Assembly: GCF_002237365.1 (NCBI RefSeq)
Contig: NZ_NMUO01000009.1
Location: forward strand, 1 to 64,000
DNA from: Zobellella denitrificans
GTDB lineage: Bacteria > Pseudomonadota > Gammaproteobacteria > Enterobacterales > Aeromonadaceae
Length of the DNA: 64,000 nucleotides
Direction: 5' to 3'
Both the position numbers and the translations under genes were made by a program. This document shows positions 13,623 through 22,043 of the stretch, one piece after another. How positions within the stretch are numbered: position 1 is the stretch's first letter; each line of letters starts with the position of its first letter. Below the pieces are notes generated by a model. The model saw only the letters and a program-made list of their open reading frames with translations. It was not told the origin of the DNA and did no database searches.

Positions 13623-13741
13623 GCGCCCCCCCTGCGTCCCAGCCACCACAGCGCCAGCAGCCAGCCGGGCAGGAACCAAGGCAGCCGGTCCGCCGCCAGC
13701 CAGAGCGAGGCGGGCAGCCAGAGCGTGCTTGCCGCCGCCAT
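13418..13741 (-). CDS. ygfX: YgfX (CptA) family membrane protein
   Basis: YgfX is a small inner-membrane protein encoded next to SdhE; in E. coli it has been described as a toxin of cell-division and cytoskeletal proteins. The visible product has two hydrophobic segments (roughly residues 1-15 and 18-35, [13 protein letters not shown]) followed by a soluble domain with [12 protein letters not shown] and [16 protein letters not shown]. Its C-terminal part lies under the nadB extension. The start is uncertain: the first in-frame ATG is at 13741 (107 residues), but family-like sequence continues upstream to about 13770, where only non-ATG codons are available right after the sdhE stop. Confidence 0.75.
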   Translation of the reverse strand: MAAASTLWLPASLWLAADRLPWFLPGWLLALWWLGRRGGAYRLEGEFNQGVLRLNGRSGVLSRHSRAGPGFLLLVLEGDPWPPFWLFQDAVPDEVFRRLSRLVLSGG

Positions 13742-13769
13742 CAGGTAACAGCGGTGCAGCAGCGACGGC

Positions 13770-14033
13770 TCAGCGCTGATTGCGAACCTGGTTGCGTTCA
13801 AGGATATAGCCCACCATGGCCTGCAACTCGGCGTCCTTGGAGCGGTCGTGGCCCATGAACCAGGCGAACAGATCCGGATCGTCGCATTCCAGCAGGCGCC
13901 GGAACACCGCCTTGCGAGCCTCGTCCAGGGCGTCGTACTCGTGCTCGACAAAGGGGGCCAGGATCACGTCCAGCTCCAGCATGCCGCGGCGGCAGGCCCA
14001 GATCAGGCGGGGTTTATCGGAGGTATTGAGCAT
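13770..14033 (-). CDS. sdhE: FAD assembly factor SdhE
   Basis: SdhE promotes covalent attachment of FAD to the succinate dehydrogenase flavoprotein. The 87-residue protein carries the key motif RRGMLELD (the RGxxE signature) near residue 16, and the conserved DLFAWFMGH. Length equals E. coli SdhE (88). It is followed by ygfX and divergent from ygfZ, the usual ygfX-sdhE/ygfZ neighbourhood, but here that block stands next to nadB instead of fldB-xerD. Confidence 0.95.
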   Translation of the reverse strand: MLNTSDKPRLIWACRRGMLELDVILAPFVEHEYDALDEARKAVFRRLLECDDPDLFAWFMGHDRSKDAELQAMVGYILERNQVRNQR

Positions 14034-14153
14034 GGTGGCTTCCAGAAAAATAAAACAAAGCCCATGTTATAAGGTCGAATGAGTACTGACAAATATGTTG
14101 GCCATCTTTACCATGAGGGTCACACTTCTTTATAGACAACAGAGGATGTACCC

Positions 14154-15056
14154 GTGTTGACTATCGCCACTTCCCCCGTACTTTATCCCCTGAGCGACAG
14201 GGCCGTGCTCAGCCTGACCGGCGACGACAGAACCAAATACCTGCAGGGCCAGGTCACCTGCGACGTGGCCGCCCTCGAGGCCGGCGACGCCTGTCCCGGC
14301 GGTCACTGCGACAGCAAGGGCAAGCTGTGGGCGCCCTTCTGGCTGGCCAACCTGGGCGAGCGGCTGCTGCTGGTATACAACCGCTCGCTGCTGGAACGCC
14401 AGTTGCCCGAGCTGAAAAAGTTCGCGGTATTCTCCAGGGTGGAGGTCGAGGACGCCAGCGATCGCTGGCAGGTATTCGGCCTGGCCGGCGAGGGCCTGTC
14501 CCACTGGCTCAACAACCATGTGGGTGACGGCAACCTGTGGCAGGGCGGCATCGTCATACCGGTGGCGGCCGAACATGCCCTGCTGCTGTTGCCGCTGGAC
14601 GCCGAGCTGCCCGAATTGCCGCGAGGCGACGAGCAGGAATGGCTGGGGCTGATGATCCAGGCCGGGCTGCCCGACATGAGCGCCGAACACCAGGGCGAAT
14701 ATATCCCGCAGATGCTCAACCTGCAGGCCCTCGGCGGCATCAGCTTCAACAAGGGCTGCTACATGGGCCAGGAAACCGTGGCCCGGGCCAAGTACCGGGG
14801 CGCCAACAAGAAGGCCATGTTCGTGCTGGGCGGCAAGGCGTCCGGCAAGATTGAGGTCAATCAGGATCTGGAACTGCAACTGGGCGACAACTGGCGCCGG
14901 GCCGGCACCGTGCTGAGCCACTGGCAGCGGGGCGAGGACTGCCTGCTGACCGCCGTGCTCAACAAGGATCTGGAGGCGGACGCCGTGCTCCGGCTCAAAG
15001 ATCAGCCGGACAGCCGCCTGCATCTGCAGCCCCTGCCCTACGATCTGGTGGACTGA
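14154..15056 (+). CDS. ygfZ: tRNA-modifying protein YgfZ (folate-binding)
   Basis: YgfZ is a folate-dependent protein that supports certain iron-sulfur enzymes such as MiaB, and so tRNA thiomethylation. The diagnostic motif KGCYMGQET with the conserved cysteine lies near residue 200; the N-terminal half contains LTGDDRTKYLQGQVTCDV. At 300 residues it is slightly shorter than E. coli YgfZ (326). The start is GTG at 14154, with AGAGGATG upstream; the next codon TTG is also possible. The 3' end overlaps the convergent LysR gene by 19 bp. Confidence 0.92.
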   Translation: MLTIATSPVLYPLSDRAVLSLTGDDRTKYLQGQVTCDVAALEAGDACPGGHCDSKGKLWAPFWLANLGERLLLVYNRSLLERQLPELKKFAVFSRVEVEDASDRWQVFGLAGEGLSHWLNNHVGDGNLWQGGIVIPVAAEHALLLLPLDAELPELPRGDEQEWLGLMIQAGLPDMSAEHQGEYIPQMLNLQALGGISFNKGCYMGQETVARAKYRGANKKAMFVLGGKASGKIEVNQDLELQLGDNWRRAGTVLSHWQRGEDCLLTAVLNKDLEADAVLRLKDQPDSRLHLQPLPYDLVD

Positions 15057-15928
15057 GCGCCGCTGATGGCCGCGTTTTTCAGCCAGGACGCGGCCTTGCC
15101 GAGGGGCCGCTGCTTGTGCCAGATAAGCTCCAGCGCCACCTGCCAGTCGGTCTCGTCGAACGCCAGCCGGGGCGACACCAGCAGCCCCTCGCCCAGGGCC
15201 CGGGCGACGATGTGTTCGGGCACATAGGCCCAGCCCAGGTTGCGCTGCACCAGCTCGACGATGACCCAGTGGCTCTCCACCCACCACACCTCCGAGGCCA
15301 CCCGTAATCGCACCTTCTCCTCGCTGTCGTTGCGGGTCGCCACCATCAGCTGGCGGTGGCGCTTGAGCTCCTCCCAGTCCACCCGCTGACCGGCCAGGGC
15401 ATGGCAAGGCGCACAGACGATCTTCATCGGCACCCAGCCGAGGGCATGGAAGTTGAGCGAGGAAGGCAGTATCTCCTGGCGCCACATGATGCCCAGATCG
15501 ACCCGCTCCTCCAGCACCATGCGGCTGACGTCCTCCATCAGCGGAAACAGCAGTTCCAGCTCCACGCTGGGGAATCGGCGGGCGAACTCGTCCATCAGCC
15601 GCCCCAGTTGCTCGGAAGGATAGAGTTCGTCCACCGCCAGCACCAGCCGGCTTTCCACCCCCTCCCCCAGGCTCCTGGCCAGGCCGCGAAAGTGCTCGCA
15701 GCGCTCCAGGATCACCCGCGCCTCCGCCAGCAGCCGCTCCCCGGCCGGGGTCAGCCGGGGATAGCGGCCGTCACGGCTGAACAGCGGGTTGTCGAGATCG
15801 ATCTCCAGGTTGGCGACGGCGGTGCTCACCACCGACTGGGCCTTGCCCAGGCGACGGGCGGCGGCGGAGAAGGAGCCGGTCTCCACCGTGGCCACGAAGG
15901 CCTGCAATTGTTCCAGGGAAAAGCTCAT
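15038..15928 (-). CDS. LysR-family transcriptional regulator
   Basis: The 296-residue protein has the N-terminal LysR helix-turn-helix (ETGSFSAAARRLGKAQSVVS, residues 17-36) and the periplasmic-binding-like effector domain (LVLAVDELYPSEQLGRLM onward). It is divergent across an 88-bp gap from a PACE-type efflux gene. In Acinetobacter the LysR protein AceR controls the divergently encoded PACE transporter AceI, so this regulator may do the same here; that is inference from layout. The effector is unknown. Confidence 0.85.
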   Translation of the reverse strand: MSFSLEQLQAFVATVETGSFSAAARRLGKAQSVVSTAVANLEIDLDNPLFSRDGRYPRLTPAGERLLAEARVILERCEHFRGLARSLGEGVESRLVLAVDELYPSEQLGRLMDEFARRFPSVELELLFPLMEDVSRMVLEERVDLGIMWRQEILPSSLNFHALGWVPMKIVCAPCHALAGQRVDWEELKRHRQLMVATRNDSEEKVRLRVASEVWWVESHWVIVELVQRNLGWAYVPEHIVARALGEGLLVSPRLAFDETDWQVALELIWHKQRPLGKAASWLKNAAISGAQSTRS

Positions 15929-16016
15929 CTATCTTCAAATCCGATACAAGCTAACTTTTACTCTCGATATTAGCAGATAGAATCGCCATCAAAGCACTTC
16001 TTATTGCGGAGGAGAC

Positions 16017-16463
16017 ATGATGCGCACCACCAAAGACAGGGTTCGCCACGCCCTGGGATTCGAACTCATCGGCCTGCTGATCTTCGCCCCCCTGGCCAGC
16101 CTGGTGTTCGGCTACCAGCTGTTCGACATGGGACTGATGGCGCTGGTCGGCTCCATTATCGCCACCCTCTGGAACTATGTGTACAACCTGCTGTTCGACC
16201 ATGCCCTGCTCAGGCTGAGGGGAGATGTGCGCAAGACCACGCCGATCCGGATCGCTCATGCCCTGCTGTTCGAGGGCGGCCTGCTGCTGCTGTTCATGCC
16301 GATGATCGCCTGGCACCTGGGCATCACCCTGTGGGAGGCGTTCGTGATGGACATCGCCATGGCCAGCTTCTACCTGGTGTATGCCTATCTCTACAACCTG
16401 GCCTACGACCGCGTTTTTCCCATTCCCCCCACCATGCGGGCGCCGGCGACCGGCCAGGGATAA
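16017..16463 (+). CDS. PACE-family (AceI-like) multidrug/biocide efflux transporter
   Basis: PACE proteins are small four-helix inner-membrane exporters of chlorhexidine-like biocides and of short-chain diamines. The 148-residue protein has two tandem BTP-type repeats: an FE followed by W-N-Y-x-Y-N-L-L-FD in the first half (residues 15-63), and a second half with FEGGLLLLFMP, ending in YLYNLAYDRVFP. This arrangement is diagnostic of the family. Length matches AceI (about 144). It is divergent from a LysR regulator and followed by a strong terminator. Confidence 0.87.
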   Translation: MMRTTKDRVRHALGFELIGLLIFAPLASLVFGYQLFDMGLMALVGSIIATLWNYVYNLLFDHALLRLRGDVRKTTPIRIAHALLFEGGLLLLFMPMIAWHLGITLWEAFVMDIAMASFYLVYAYLYNLAYDRVFPIPPTMRAPATGQG

Positions 16464-16488
16464 AAAAACCGCCGGCCGGCGGTTTTTT
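16463..16488. terminator. Bidirectional rho-independent terminator
   Basis: A perfect 26-bp palindrome: six A, a 14-bp G+C core (CCGCCGGCCGGCGG), six T. It begins at the last base of the PACE gene and lies between it and the convergent symporter gene, so it can serve both strands. Confidence 0.92.
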
Positions 16489-16497
16489 CTTTACCCT

Positions 16498-17775
16498 TTA
16501 TTTTGGTTCCTGCGCCGGGGCCAGCCCGGCCGCCTCTTCCAGGCTGTCCGGGTTGCCTTCCATTTTGGCCACTATGGTGTTGACCGCGGTGTCGCCCACC
16601 ACGTTGGAGGCGGTGCAGAACATGTCGTTGATGCGATCCACCGCCATGATGATGGCCATGGCCTCGATCGGCAGCCCCATCTGGTGCAGCAGTACCCCGG
16701 CCATCACCACGGCACCGCCGGGCACGCCGCCCACACCCACGGACATCAGCAGCACGGTCACGCCCACGGTCAGCAGATCACCGGCGGGAATGGGGGTACC
16801 GGAAATATTGGCGGCGAAGATGGCGGCCAGGGTGATGTAGATGGCGGAGCCGGACATGTTGATGGTGGCGCCGAGCGGCACCCCAAAGCCGGCGATGGCA
16901 CGGGATACCCCCAGCTTCTCGGTCAGGGTGCGCATGGTCACCGGTATGGTGGCGTTGGAGCTGGCGGTGGACAGGGAGAACAGCAGCTGCTCCCGGGTGG
17001 CCTTGCGGAACGCGCCGGGCCGGATACCGGTGGTCAGCCATACCGCCAGCGGATAGGCCACCAGTATCCAGAAACCGAGCACCACTACCACCAGGGCCAC
17101 GTAGCCGGCCACCGACATCAGGGTGTCCGCCTCCAGGGTGGCGCCCAGGCTTATCATCAGCGCGAACACGCCGTAGGGAGCCAGGGTCATCACCAGGCCC
17201 ACCAGCTTCATCATCACCTCGTTGGCCATGCGGAAGGCACGGACGGCAGGGGCCGCCGTGGTCCCCAGCCCCTGGATGGCCAGGCCGGTGAGAATGGCCA
17301 TGAAGATGATCTGCAGCATGTCGCCGGAGGCGAAGGCCTGCACCGGGTTGCTGGGCACTATGCCCACCAGCATGGCGCCGATATTGGGCGTTTCGGTGGT
17401 GGCCAGCTCGACGGCGTCGGAGGCACCGTGGGGCAGGCTGGCGCCCAGGCCGGGCTGGAAGATCACCCCGACCAGGATGGCGGCGGCGATGGACAGGATG
17501 GTGTTGACAATATAAAGCCCGAAGGTCTTGCTGCCCAGGCGGCCGAAACTGTTGATGTCGCGCAGCTCGCAGATGCCGGTGACGATGGAGATATAGACCA
17601 GGGGCACCACCATCAGCTTGATCAGCGACACGAACATGCCGCCCACCCCCTCGGCCAGGCCGACCACCCCGTCATTCAGGAAGGCGACGCCGGTAAAGAG
17701 ATACTGAATCATGCTGCCGATGATCAGGCCGGCGAAGAGGCCGGCGAAGATGCGGGCAGAGAGAGAACCTTTCAT
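16498..17775 (-). CDS. Dicarboxylate/amino acid:cation symporter (DAACS family)
   Basis: A 425-residue inner-membrane secondary transporter of the glutamate/aspartate/C4-dicarboxylate family. Seen are the serine-rich hairpin motif TASSNATIPV, the NMDGT-equivalent NMSGSAIY, the re-entrant GGVPGGAVVM, and the terminal DRINDMFCTASNVVGD with the substrate-contacting Asp and Asn. These mark the family firmly, but the substrate cannot be told from motifs. The TXT segment and NMSGS variant differ from typical GltP and DctA, so I give no symbol. It is a single-gene unit with terminators on both sides. Confidence 0.9.
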   Translation of the reverse strand: MKGSLSARIFAGLFAGLIIGSMIQYLFTGVAFLNDGVVGLAEGVGGMFVSLIKLMVVPLVYISIVTGICELRDINSFGRLGSKTFGLYIVNTILSIAAAILVGVIFQPGLGASLPHGASDAVELATTETPNIGAMLVGIVPSNPVQAFASGDMLQIIFMAILTGLAIQGLGTTAAPAVRAFRMANEVMMKLVGLVMTLAPYGVFALMISLGATLEADTLMSVAGYVALVVVVLGFWILVAYPLAVWLTTGIRPGAFRKATREQLLFSLSTASSNATIPVTMRTLTEKLGVSRAIAGFGVPLGATINMSGSAIYITLAAIFAANISGTPIPAGDLLTVGVTVLLMSVGVGGVPGGAVVMAGVLLHQMGLPIEAMAIIMAVDRINDMFCTASNVVGDTAVNTIVAKMEGNPDSLEEAAGLAPAQEPK

Positions 17776-18133
17776 ATGTATTCCTCAGCAAGACCTGAAC
17801 AGATTATCTGTTATTAGTTATTTTTATAGATAAGTTGACCAGCCAGTTAGCAAGTCGGCGGGATTTTACATTTAAAAAACAGCTCGGCAACCCTGGCGTC
17901 CGGGCGGGCGGCGGTTGCGTGACCTCACTCACAACATTTGATCATTTACAAAAAAGTTTAATACCCGGGTGGCACCCATAAAAATGCCGGCGATCGGCCG
18001 GCGCAGCAGTGCACTTTATCCTCCCTGACGCCCCGATGCCGCCTGCCGGCACCACCATCAGGCGACATCGGGGGCTGAAAGAGGCAGCAGGGATTGCCTC
18101 TTTTCTCGATTGCAGCAGACAATCCCCATCTGG
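17776..18133. other. Intergenic region upstream of the symporter gene
   Basis: These 358 bp separate the end of the M20 gene from the symporter start. From right to left they hold the M20 operon terminator (18078-18103), a second strong stem-loop (18031-18073: 8 bp, one mismatch, 6 bp, 13-base loop), a small GCCGG/CCGGC hairpin near 17987, and an A+T-rich stretch at 17810-17880 with a possible minus-strand promoter for the symporter. No coding sequence was recognised. Confidence 0.6.
18078..18103 (-). terminator. Terminator of the minus-strand enzyme cassette
   Basis: A perfect 9-bp stem (18078-18086 with 18095-18103; AAAGAGGCA/TGCCTCTTT) with an 8-base loop lies 30 bp past the M20 stop codon. 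The stem ends in A/T pairs on both sides, so it may work in both directions. Confidence 0.75.
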
Positions 18134-19462
18134 TTAGATTTTAAACTGGTCGGAACCCCAGCAAGCCAGCGCCTGCCGTGCCAAGTGAAAATAGAAGCTG
18201 CTGCCCCAGGCCAGCAGGGGATCGGGAATGTCGAAACGGCTGTTGTGGTGCCCGCCCACCACCGGGCAACCGAACAGCAGGTGGCAGGCCTGGCCGCCGC
18301 CCTCGTTCACCGCCCGGGTCATAAAGGTGGCGTCCTCGCTGGCCGGCACCTGGTAGCTGTCCTGAATGTCCCCGGCCCCGAGGCCGAAGGCCAGCGCCTG
18401 TTCCTTGATCCAGGCCGCCAGCGCCGGGTGGTTGGGATGGTTCTCGAAGCGGGTAAGCGGGGTTATCTCTACCGTCACCTCCTGCATCGCCGCCGCCCCC
18501 TCGATCACCTGCCGGGCCCGCTGTGCCATGTAGTCGCGGATGCCGTTGTCGGCGCCGCGCACCTCGAAGCGCAGTCGCGCCTCGTCGCAGATGATGTTGT
18601 TGGGGTTGTCCGCATGCATGGCGCCCACGTTGACTCGCGAGGCGCCGCCGCCGTGGCGGGCGATGCCGTACAGGGCGGTCACCGCCTGACAGGCGGCCAG
18701 CAGGGCGTTGCGGCCGTAGTGGGGGTTGTTGCCCGCATGGGCGGGCCGGCCGCGGAACACCACCTCGAACACGCTGCCGGCAATCCAGGTGGCGTCGCAC
18801 ACCAGCACCGGCCGGTCGACGATGCCCACATGCACCGAATAGAGCCGGTCCGCCCCCTGCAGCTGGGGCAGACGGGCAAAGTGCACCCCGCCCCCGGCCA
18901 CTTCCTCCGCCGGCTGGAACAGCAGGGTGAAGCGCCCCTTCAGCGCCGCCTTGTGCTCGGCCAGCAGCCGGGCCAGGCCCAGGCCGACCGCCATGTGGCC
19001 GTCGTGGCCGCAGGCGTGCATCCGGCCGTCCACCACGGAGGCGAAGCCGGCCCCGCAGGGCGAGTGGTCGCAGCCACCGCTCTCCTGCACCGGCAGGGCG
19101 TCGATATCGAAGCGGAAGGCCTGGTGGGGCCCACCGCCGCAGTCGAGTTCGGCCACCAGGCCGGTGAAGCCGCCCGCCATCTCCGCCAGGTAGGGATCCC
19201 CCTCCCCCAGCTCGGCCCGGGCGGCGGCGAAGGCCGCGTCCAGCTGTTCCCGGGGCGGCAGGTTGTGGGGCCTGAGTTCACCCCACAGCGGCCGTCCCCA
19301 GCGGACGCTGAAGCCCATCTGCGCCAGTTCCCGGCACAGCACCGCCGTGGTCCGGAACTCGCACCAGGACAGCTCCGGATGGCGATGAAAGTCGTGCCGC
19401 CGGGCGCGCACATAGTCGAGCACCGCCAGGCCGTGCTCGTCCAGCCGATCGTAATAGGCCAT
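18134..19462 (-). CDS. M20-family amidohydrolase/N-acyl-amino-acid deacylase
   Basis: A 442-residue zinc amidohydrolase of the M20D type, a group that removes acyl groups from N-acyl amino acids. Metal and catalytic motifs are HRHPELS near residue 27, HACGHDGH (Cys151, His153, His156), LLFQPAEEVAGGG (Glu186-Glu187), and HNSRFDIPD near the end. An insertion of about 50 residues (55-105) precedes the metal site. ATG at 19462 lies 2 bp after the aldehyde dehydrogenase stop. It is the last gene of the TRAP/M24/aldolase/ALDH run. Its place suggests a deacetylation step, for example on N-acetylglycine or an N-acetyl-diaminobutyrate derivative; the substrate is inferred. Confidence 0.88.
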   Translation of the reverse strand: MAYYDRLDEHGLAVLDYVRARRHDFHRHPELSWCEFRTTAVLCRELAQMGFSVRWGRPLWGELRPHNLPPREQLDAAFAAARAELGEGDPYLAEMAGGFTGLVAELDCGGGPHQAFRFDIDALPVQESGGCDHSPCGAGFASVVDGRMHACGHDGHMAVGLGLARLLAEHKAALKGRFTLLFQPAEEVAGGGVHFARLPQLQGADRLYSVHVGIVDRPVLVCDATWIAGSVFEVVFRGRPAHAGNNPHYGRNALLAACQAVTALYGIARHGGGASRVNVGAMHADNPNNIICDEARLRFEVRGADNGIRDYMAQRARQVIEGAAAMQEVTVEITPLTRFENHPNHPALAAWIKEQALAFGLGAGDIQDSYQVPASEDATFMTRAVNEGGGQACHLLFGCPVVGGHHNSRFDIPDPLLAWGSSFYFHLARQALACWGSDQFKI

Positions 19463-19464
19463 GT

Positions 19465-20898
19465 TCAGTCCTCCAGGGCGGCGCCGTTGATGTTGAGCGA
19501 GTTCTTTCTGCTGAAGGCGCGCAGCCCTTCCGGCGACAGCGCCAGGGAGCCGTTGCCGGAGTGGCGGTGGCCGATCCAGCCCAGGCGGGCGTCGACGAAG
19601 TTGCAGCGGTTCACGTAGAGGGTGCCGAAATCGAGCGCCTCGATAAAGGCATTGGCCCGGGCGCGCGAACGGGTGAAGATGGACGCGGTCAACCCGTAGC
19701 GGGTGTCGGCGACCAGGCCGAAGGCCTCTTCGTCGCTGCGTACCTTCATCACCGGCAGCACGGGCCCGAAGGTTTCCTCCTTCATGATGCGCATGCCGTG
19801 ATCCACCCCGGCCACCAGGGTCGGCTGGATGAAGTCGCAGCCCGCCAGGGTCTCTCGCGCCCCGCCGGTCACCAGGGTCGCCCCCCTGGTGGTGGCATCC
19901 GCCACCAGTTCCAGCAGGCCGTCGATGGCCGCCCTGCCGCCGAACAGGGGGCCCAGGGTGGTCTCTGGCCGCAACGGGTCGCCATTGACTTCGGCGGCCA
20001 TGATGGCCCTGGCGCCTTCCACCACGGCGTCGTACAGGGACTCGTGCACGTAGAGCCGCTTGACCGCACAGCAGGACTGGCCGGCATTGTGCAGCCGGCC
20101 GATCTTCACCGCCCACAGCAGGGCCTGCTCCAGATCGGCGTCCTCGGCGATGTAGCAGGCGTCGTTGCTGCCGAGCTCCAGCGCGGCCTCGATAAAGGGG
20201 GAATCCAGCTGATCGTTGAGCGCCCGCCGGGCGATGCTCTGCTGGATCACCCGCCCGCCCTGCACCGAGCCGGTGAACACCACCTGGTCGATGTCACCCC
20301 GCTCGATGATCTCGGCGGACACCTCATAGTCGACGGTGATGTTGAACAGCAGATCCGCCTGATCGCCCAGGGTGTGGAAGGCCCGTTCGAACAGGCGCCC
20401 CACCGAGGGGGTGGTGGTGTGCTTGAGCAGCACGGCGCTGCCGCTCAGCAGGGCACAGACCACGCCGTTGATAGCGGTGAACAGCGGGTAGTTCCAGGGG
20501 CTGATGATATAGACGATGCCCTTGCCCCGGTAGCGGATGCGGCCCTGGAAGTCGGCATCGTGATAGGCCGAGAGATCCAGATCCGCCAGCGCCCCGTCCT
20601 CGGCGAAGCGGCACAGGTATTCCGCCCGCTCGATCATGTAGCGCAGCTCTTCGGCCGCCGCCGTCTTCGGCTTGCCCATCTCCCGGGCGATGGCGATGCT
20701 GATCTCGTCCTCTGCCGCCCGGAATACCTCCAGGGCGGCGCGCACCCGGCGTGCCCGCTCCGGCGCCGGTACCCGCGACCAGCGCCGGTAGGCGGCCCGG
20801 GCCAGGGCCAGTTTTTCCGCCACCGCGCCGAAGCTGGCCGAGTCCTGTTCGAAGACGGTTTCGCCGGTGAAGGGGTTGTTCAGTCGTACCATCGCCAT
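19465..20898 (-). CDS. NAD(P)-dependent aldehyde dehydrogenase
   Basis: A 477-residue ALDH-superfamily enzyme oxidising an aldehyde to its acid. The core is intact: SPWNYPL with Asn136, VVFTGSVQGG, the general base Glu241 in ALELGSND, and the nucleophile Cys276 in AGQSCCAVKR. LELGS instead of the common LELGG is a small deviation. ATG at 20898 has GGAGAG upstream. It lies between a threonine-aldolase-like gene and an M20 amidohydrolase, so its aldehyde may be the retro-aldol product. It is distinct from the DoeC-like ALDH at 31.5 kb. Confidence 0.9.
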   Translation of the reverse strand: MAMVRLNNPFTGETVFEQDSASFGAVAEKLALARAAYRRWSRVPAPERARRVRAALEVFRAAEDEISIAIAREMGKPKTAAAEELRYMIERAEYLCRFAEDGALADLDLSAYHDADFQGRIRYRGKGIVYIISPWNYPLFTAINGVVCALLSGSAVLLKHTTTPSVGRLFERAFHTLGDQADLLFNITVDYEVSAEIIERGDIDQVVFTGSVQGGRVIQQSIARRALNDQLDSPFIEAALELGSNDACYIAEDADLEQALLWAVKIGRLHNAGQSCCAVKRLYVHESLYDAVVEGARAIMAAEVNGDPLRPETTLGPLFGGRAAIDGLLELVADATTRGATLVTGGARETLAGCDFIQPTLVAGVDHGMRIMKEETFGPVLPVMKVRSDEEAFGLVADTRYGLTASIFTRSRARANAFIEALDFGTLYVNRCNFVDARLGWIGHRHSGNGSLALSPEGLRAFSRKNSLNINGAALED

Positions 20899-20949
20899 CG
20901 TTGTCTCTCCTTGGTTGTTCTGGTTCCCGCTCGGGCCGATGCCTGCGGT

Positions 20950-22002
20950 TTACTGTTCCTGTGCGGCCAGTTGTCCCATCCGCGCCACAAAGGCGTCGAC
21001 ATGGGCGCGCTCGATATCGAACGACATCACCAGCCGTGCCTCGGAGCGGCCGGGACTGCTGTCGGCCCGCCAGACATGGAAGTAGGCCTGCTGCTGCAGC
21101 GGCGCCAGCCAGTCGTTGGGCAGTTCCACGAACAGCATGTTGGTCTCTACCGGCGCCACCAGCCGGGCCTGGGGCACGGCCTTGAGCCGCTCGGCCAGGT
21201 AGGCCGCCATGGCGTTGGCCTGGGCGGCGTTGTGCAGCCAGAGATCGTCCTCGAAATAGGCCAGGAACTGGGCGGCGAGGAAACGCATCTTGGAGGCCAG
21301 GTGCATGCCGTGCTTGCGGATCACCGGGTACTGGGCCTGCAGGGCCGGGTTGAGCACCACCACCGCCTCGCCCATCATCAGGCCGTTCTTGGTGCCGCCG
21401 AAGGACACCACGTCCACTCCCAGCTCGGTAAAGAGCCGTTTGCAGTCGCCCCCAAGCGCCGCCACCGCGTTGTGGATGCGGGCGCCGTCGATATGCACGT
21501 AGAAGCCGTGGGCCCGGGCGAAGTCGCAGAAGGCCCCGAGTTCGTCCGGGCGGTAGACGGAACCGCGCTCGGTGCACTGGGCGAGGGAAATCACCCTGGG
21601 CTGGCTGCGGTGCTGGAAGCCGATATCGCCCAGGCGCGGGCGCATGTCGTCGATGCGGATTTTGCCGTTGTGCGCCGGCAGGGTGATCAGCTTGGCGCCG
21701 AGGAACTGTTCGGGGGCGCCGGCCTCGTCGATCCACAGGTGGGACTCGGCGGAGCAGAACACGGCCTCGAAAGAGCGCACCAGCCCCTTGAGGGCGATGA
21801 CGTTGGCGCCGGTGCCGTTGTACACCAGGAAGCTTTCGGCCTGATCGCCGAACAGCTGCTTGAAGGCCCGGTTGGCGCGGGCGGTCAGTTCGTCGGCGCC
21901 GTAGCCCAGGGCATGGCCCCGGTTGGCGTCGGCCAGCGCCGCCATGATGGCGGGGTGCACCCCGGAGGCGTTGTCGCTGGCAAACATGGGAGCTTGGGTC
22001 AT
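20950..22002 (-). CDS. Threonine-aldolase-like PLP-dependent lyase
   Basis: A 350-residue fold-type I PLP enzyme of the beta-eliminating lyase/low-specificity threonine aldolase group, which cleaves beta-hydroxy-alpha-amino acids to glycine and an aldehyde. Motifs: FASDNASGVHP at the N terminus, YNGTGANV, ESHLWIDEAG, HIDGARIHNA (Asp172 facing the pyridine nitrogen), and FGGTKNGLMMGE with the PLP lysine Lys205. ATG at 22002 has GGAGG six bases upstream; the longer frame to 22086 looks spurious. It is cotranscribed with the M24 hydrolase paralogue and ALDH, so 3-hydroxy-2,4-diaminobutyrate or its N-acetyl form is a candidate substrate (inference). Confidence 0.88.
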   Translation of the reverse strand: MTQAPMFASDNASGVHPAIMAALADANRGHALGYGADELTARANRAFKQLFGDQAESFLVYNGTGANVIALKGLVRSFEAVFCSAESHLWIDEAGAPEQFLGAKLITLPAHNGKIRIDDMRPRLGDIGFQHRSQPRVISLAQCTERGSVYRPDELGAFCDFARAHGFYVHIDGARIHNAVAALGGDCKRLFTELGVDVVSFGGTKNGLMMGEAVVVLNPALQAQYPVIRKHGMHLASKMRFLAAQFLAYFEDDLWLHNAAQANAMAAYLAERLKAVPQARLVAPVETNMLFVELPNDWLAPLQQQAYFHVWRADSSPGRSEARLVMSFDIERAHVDAFVARMGQLAAQEQ

Positions 22003-22043
22003 GAATCCTCCAGTGGGCGCCGGCCGGGGCCGGCGCCGTGCGG

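Noticed and set aside
18134-20116. 660-residue version of the M20 protein
   Set aside because: The first 218 residues are out-of-frame aldehyde dehydrogenase sequence; the M20 domain begins at ATG 19462 directly after the ALDH stop.
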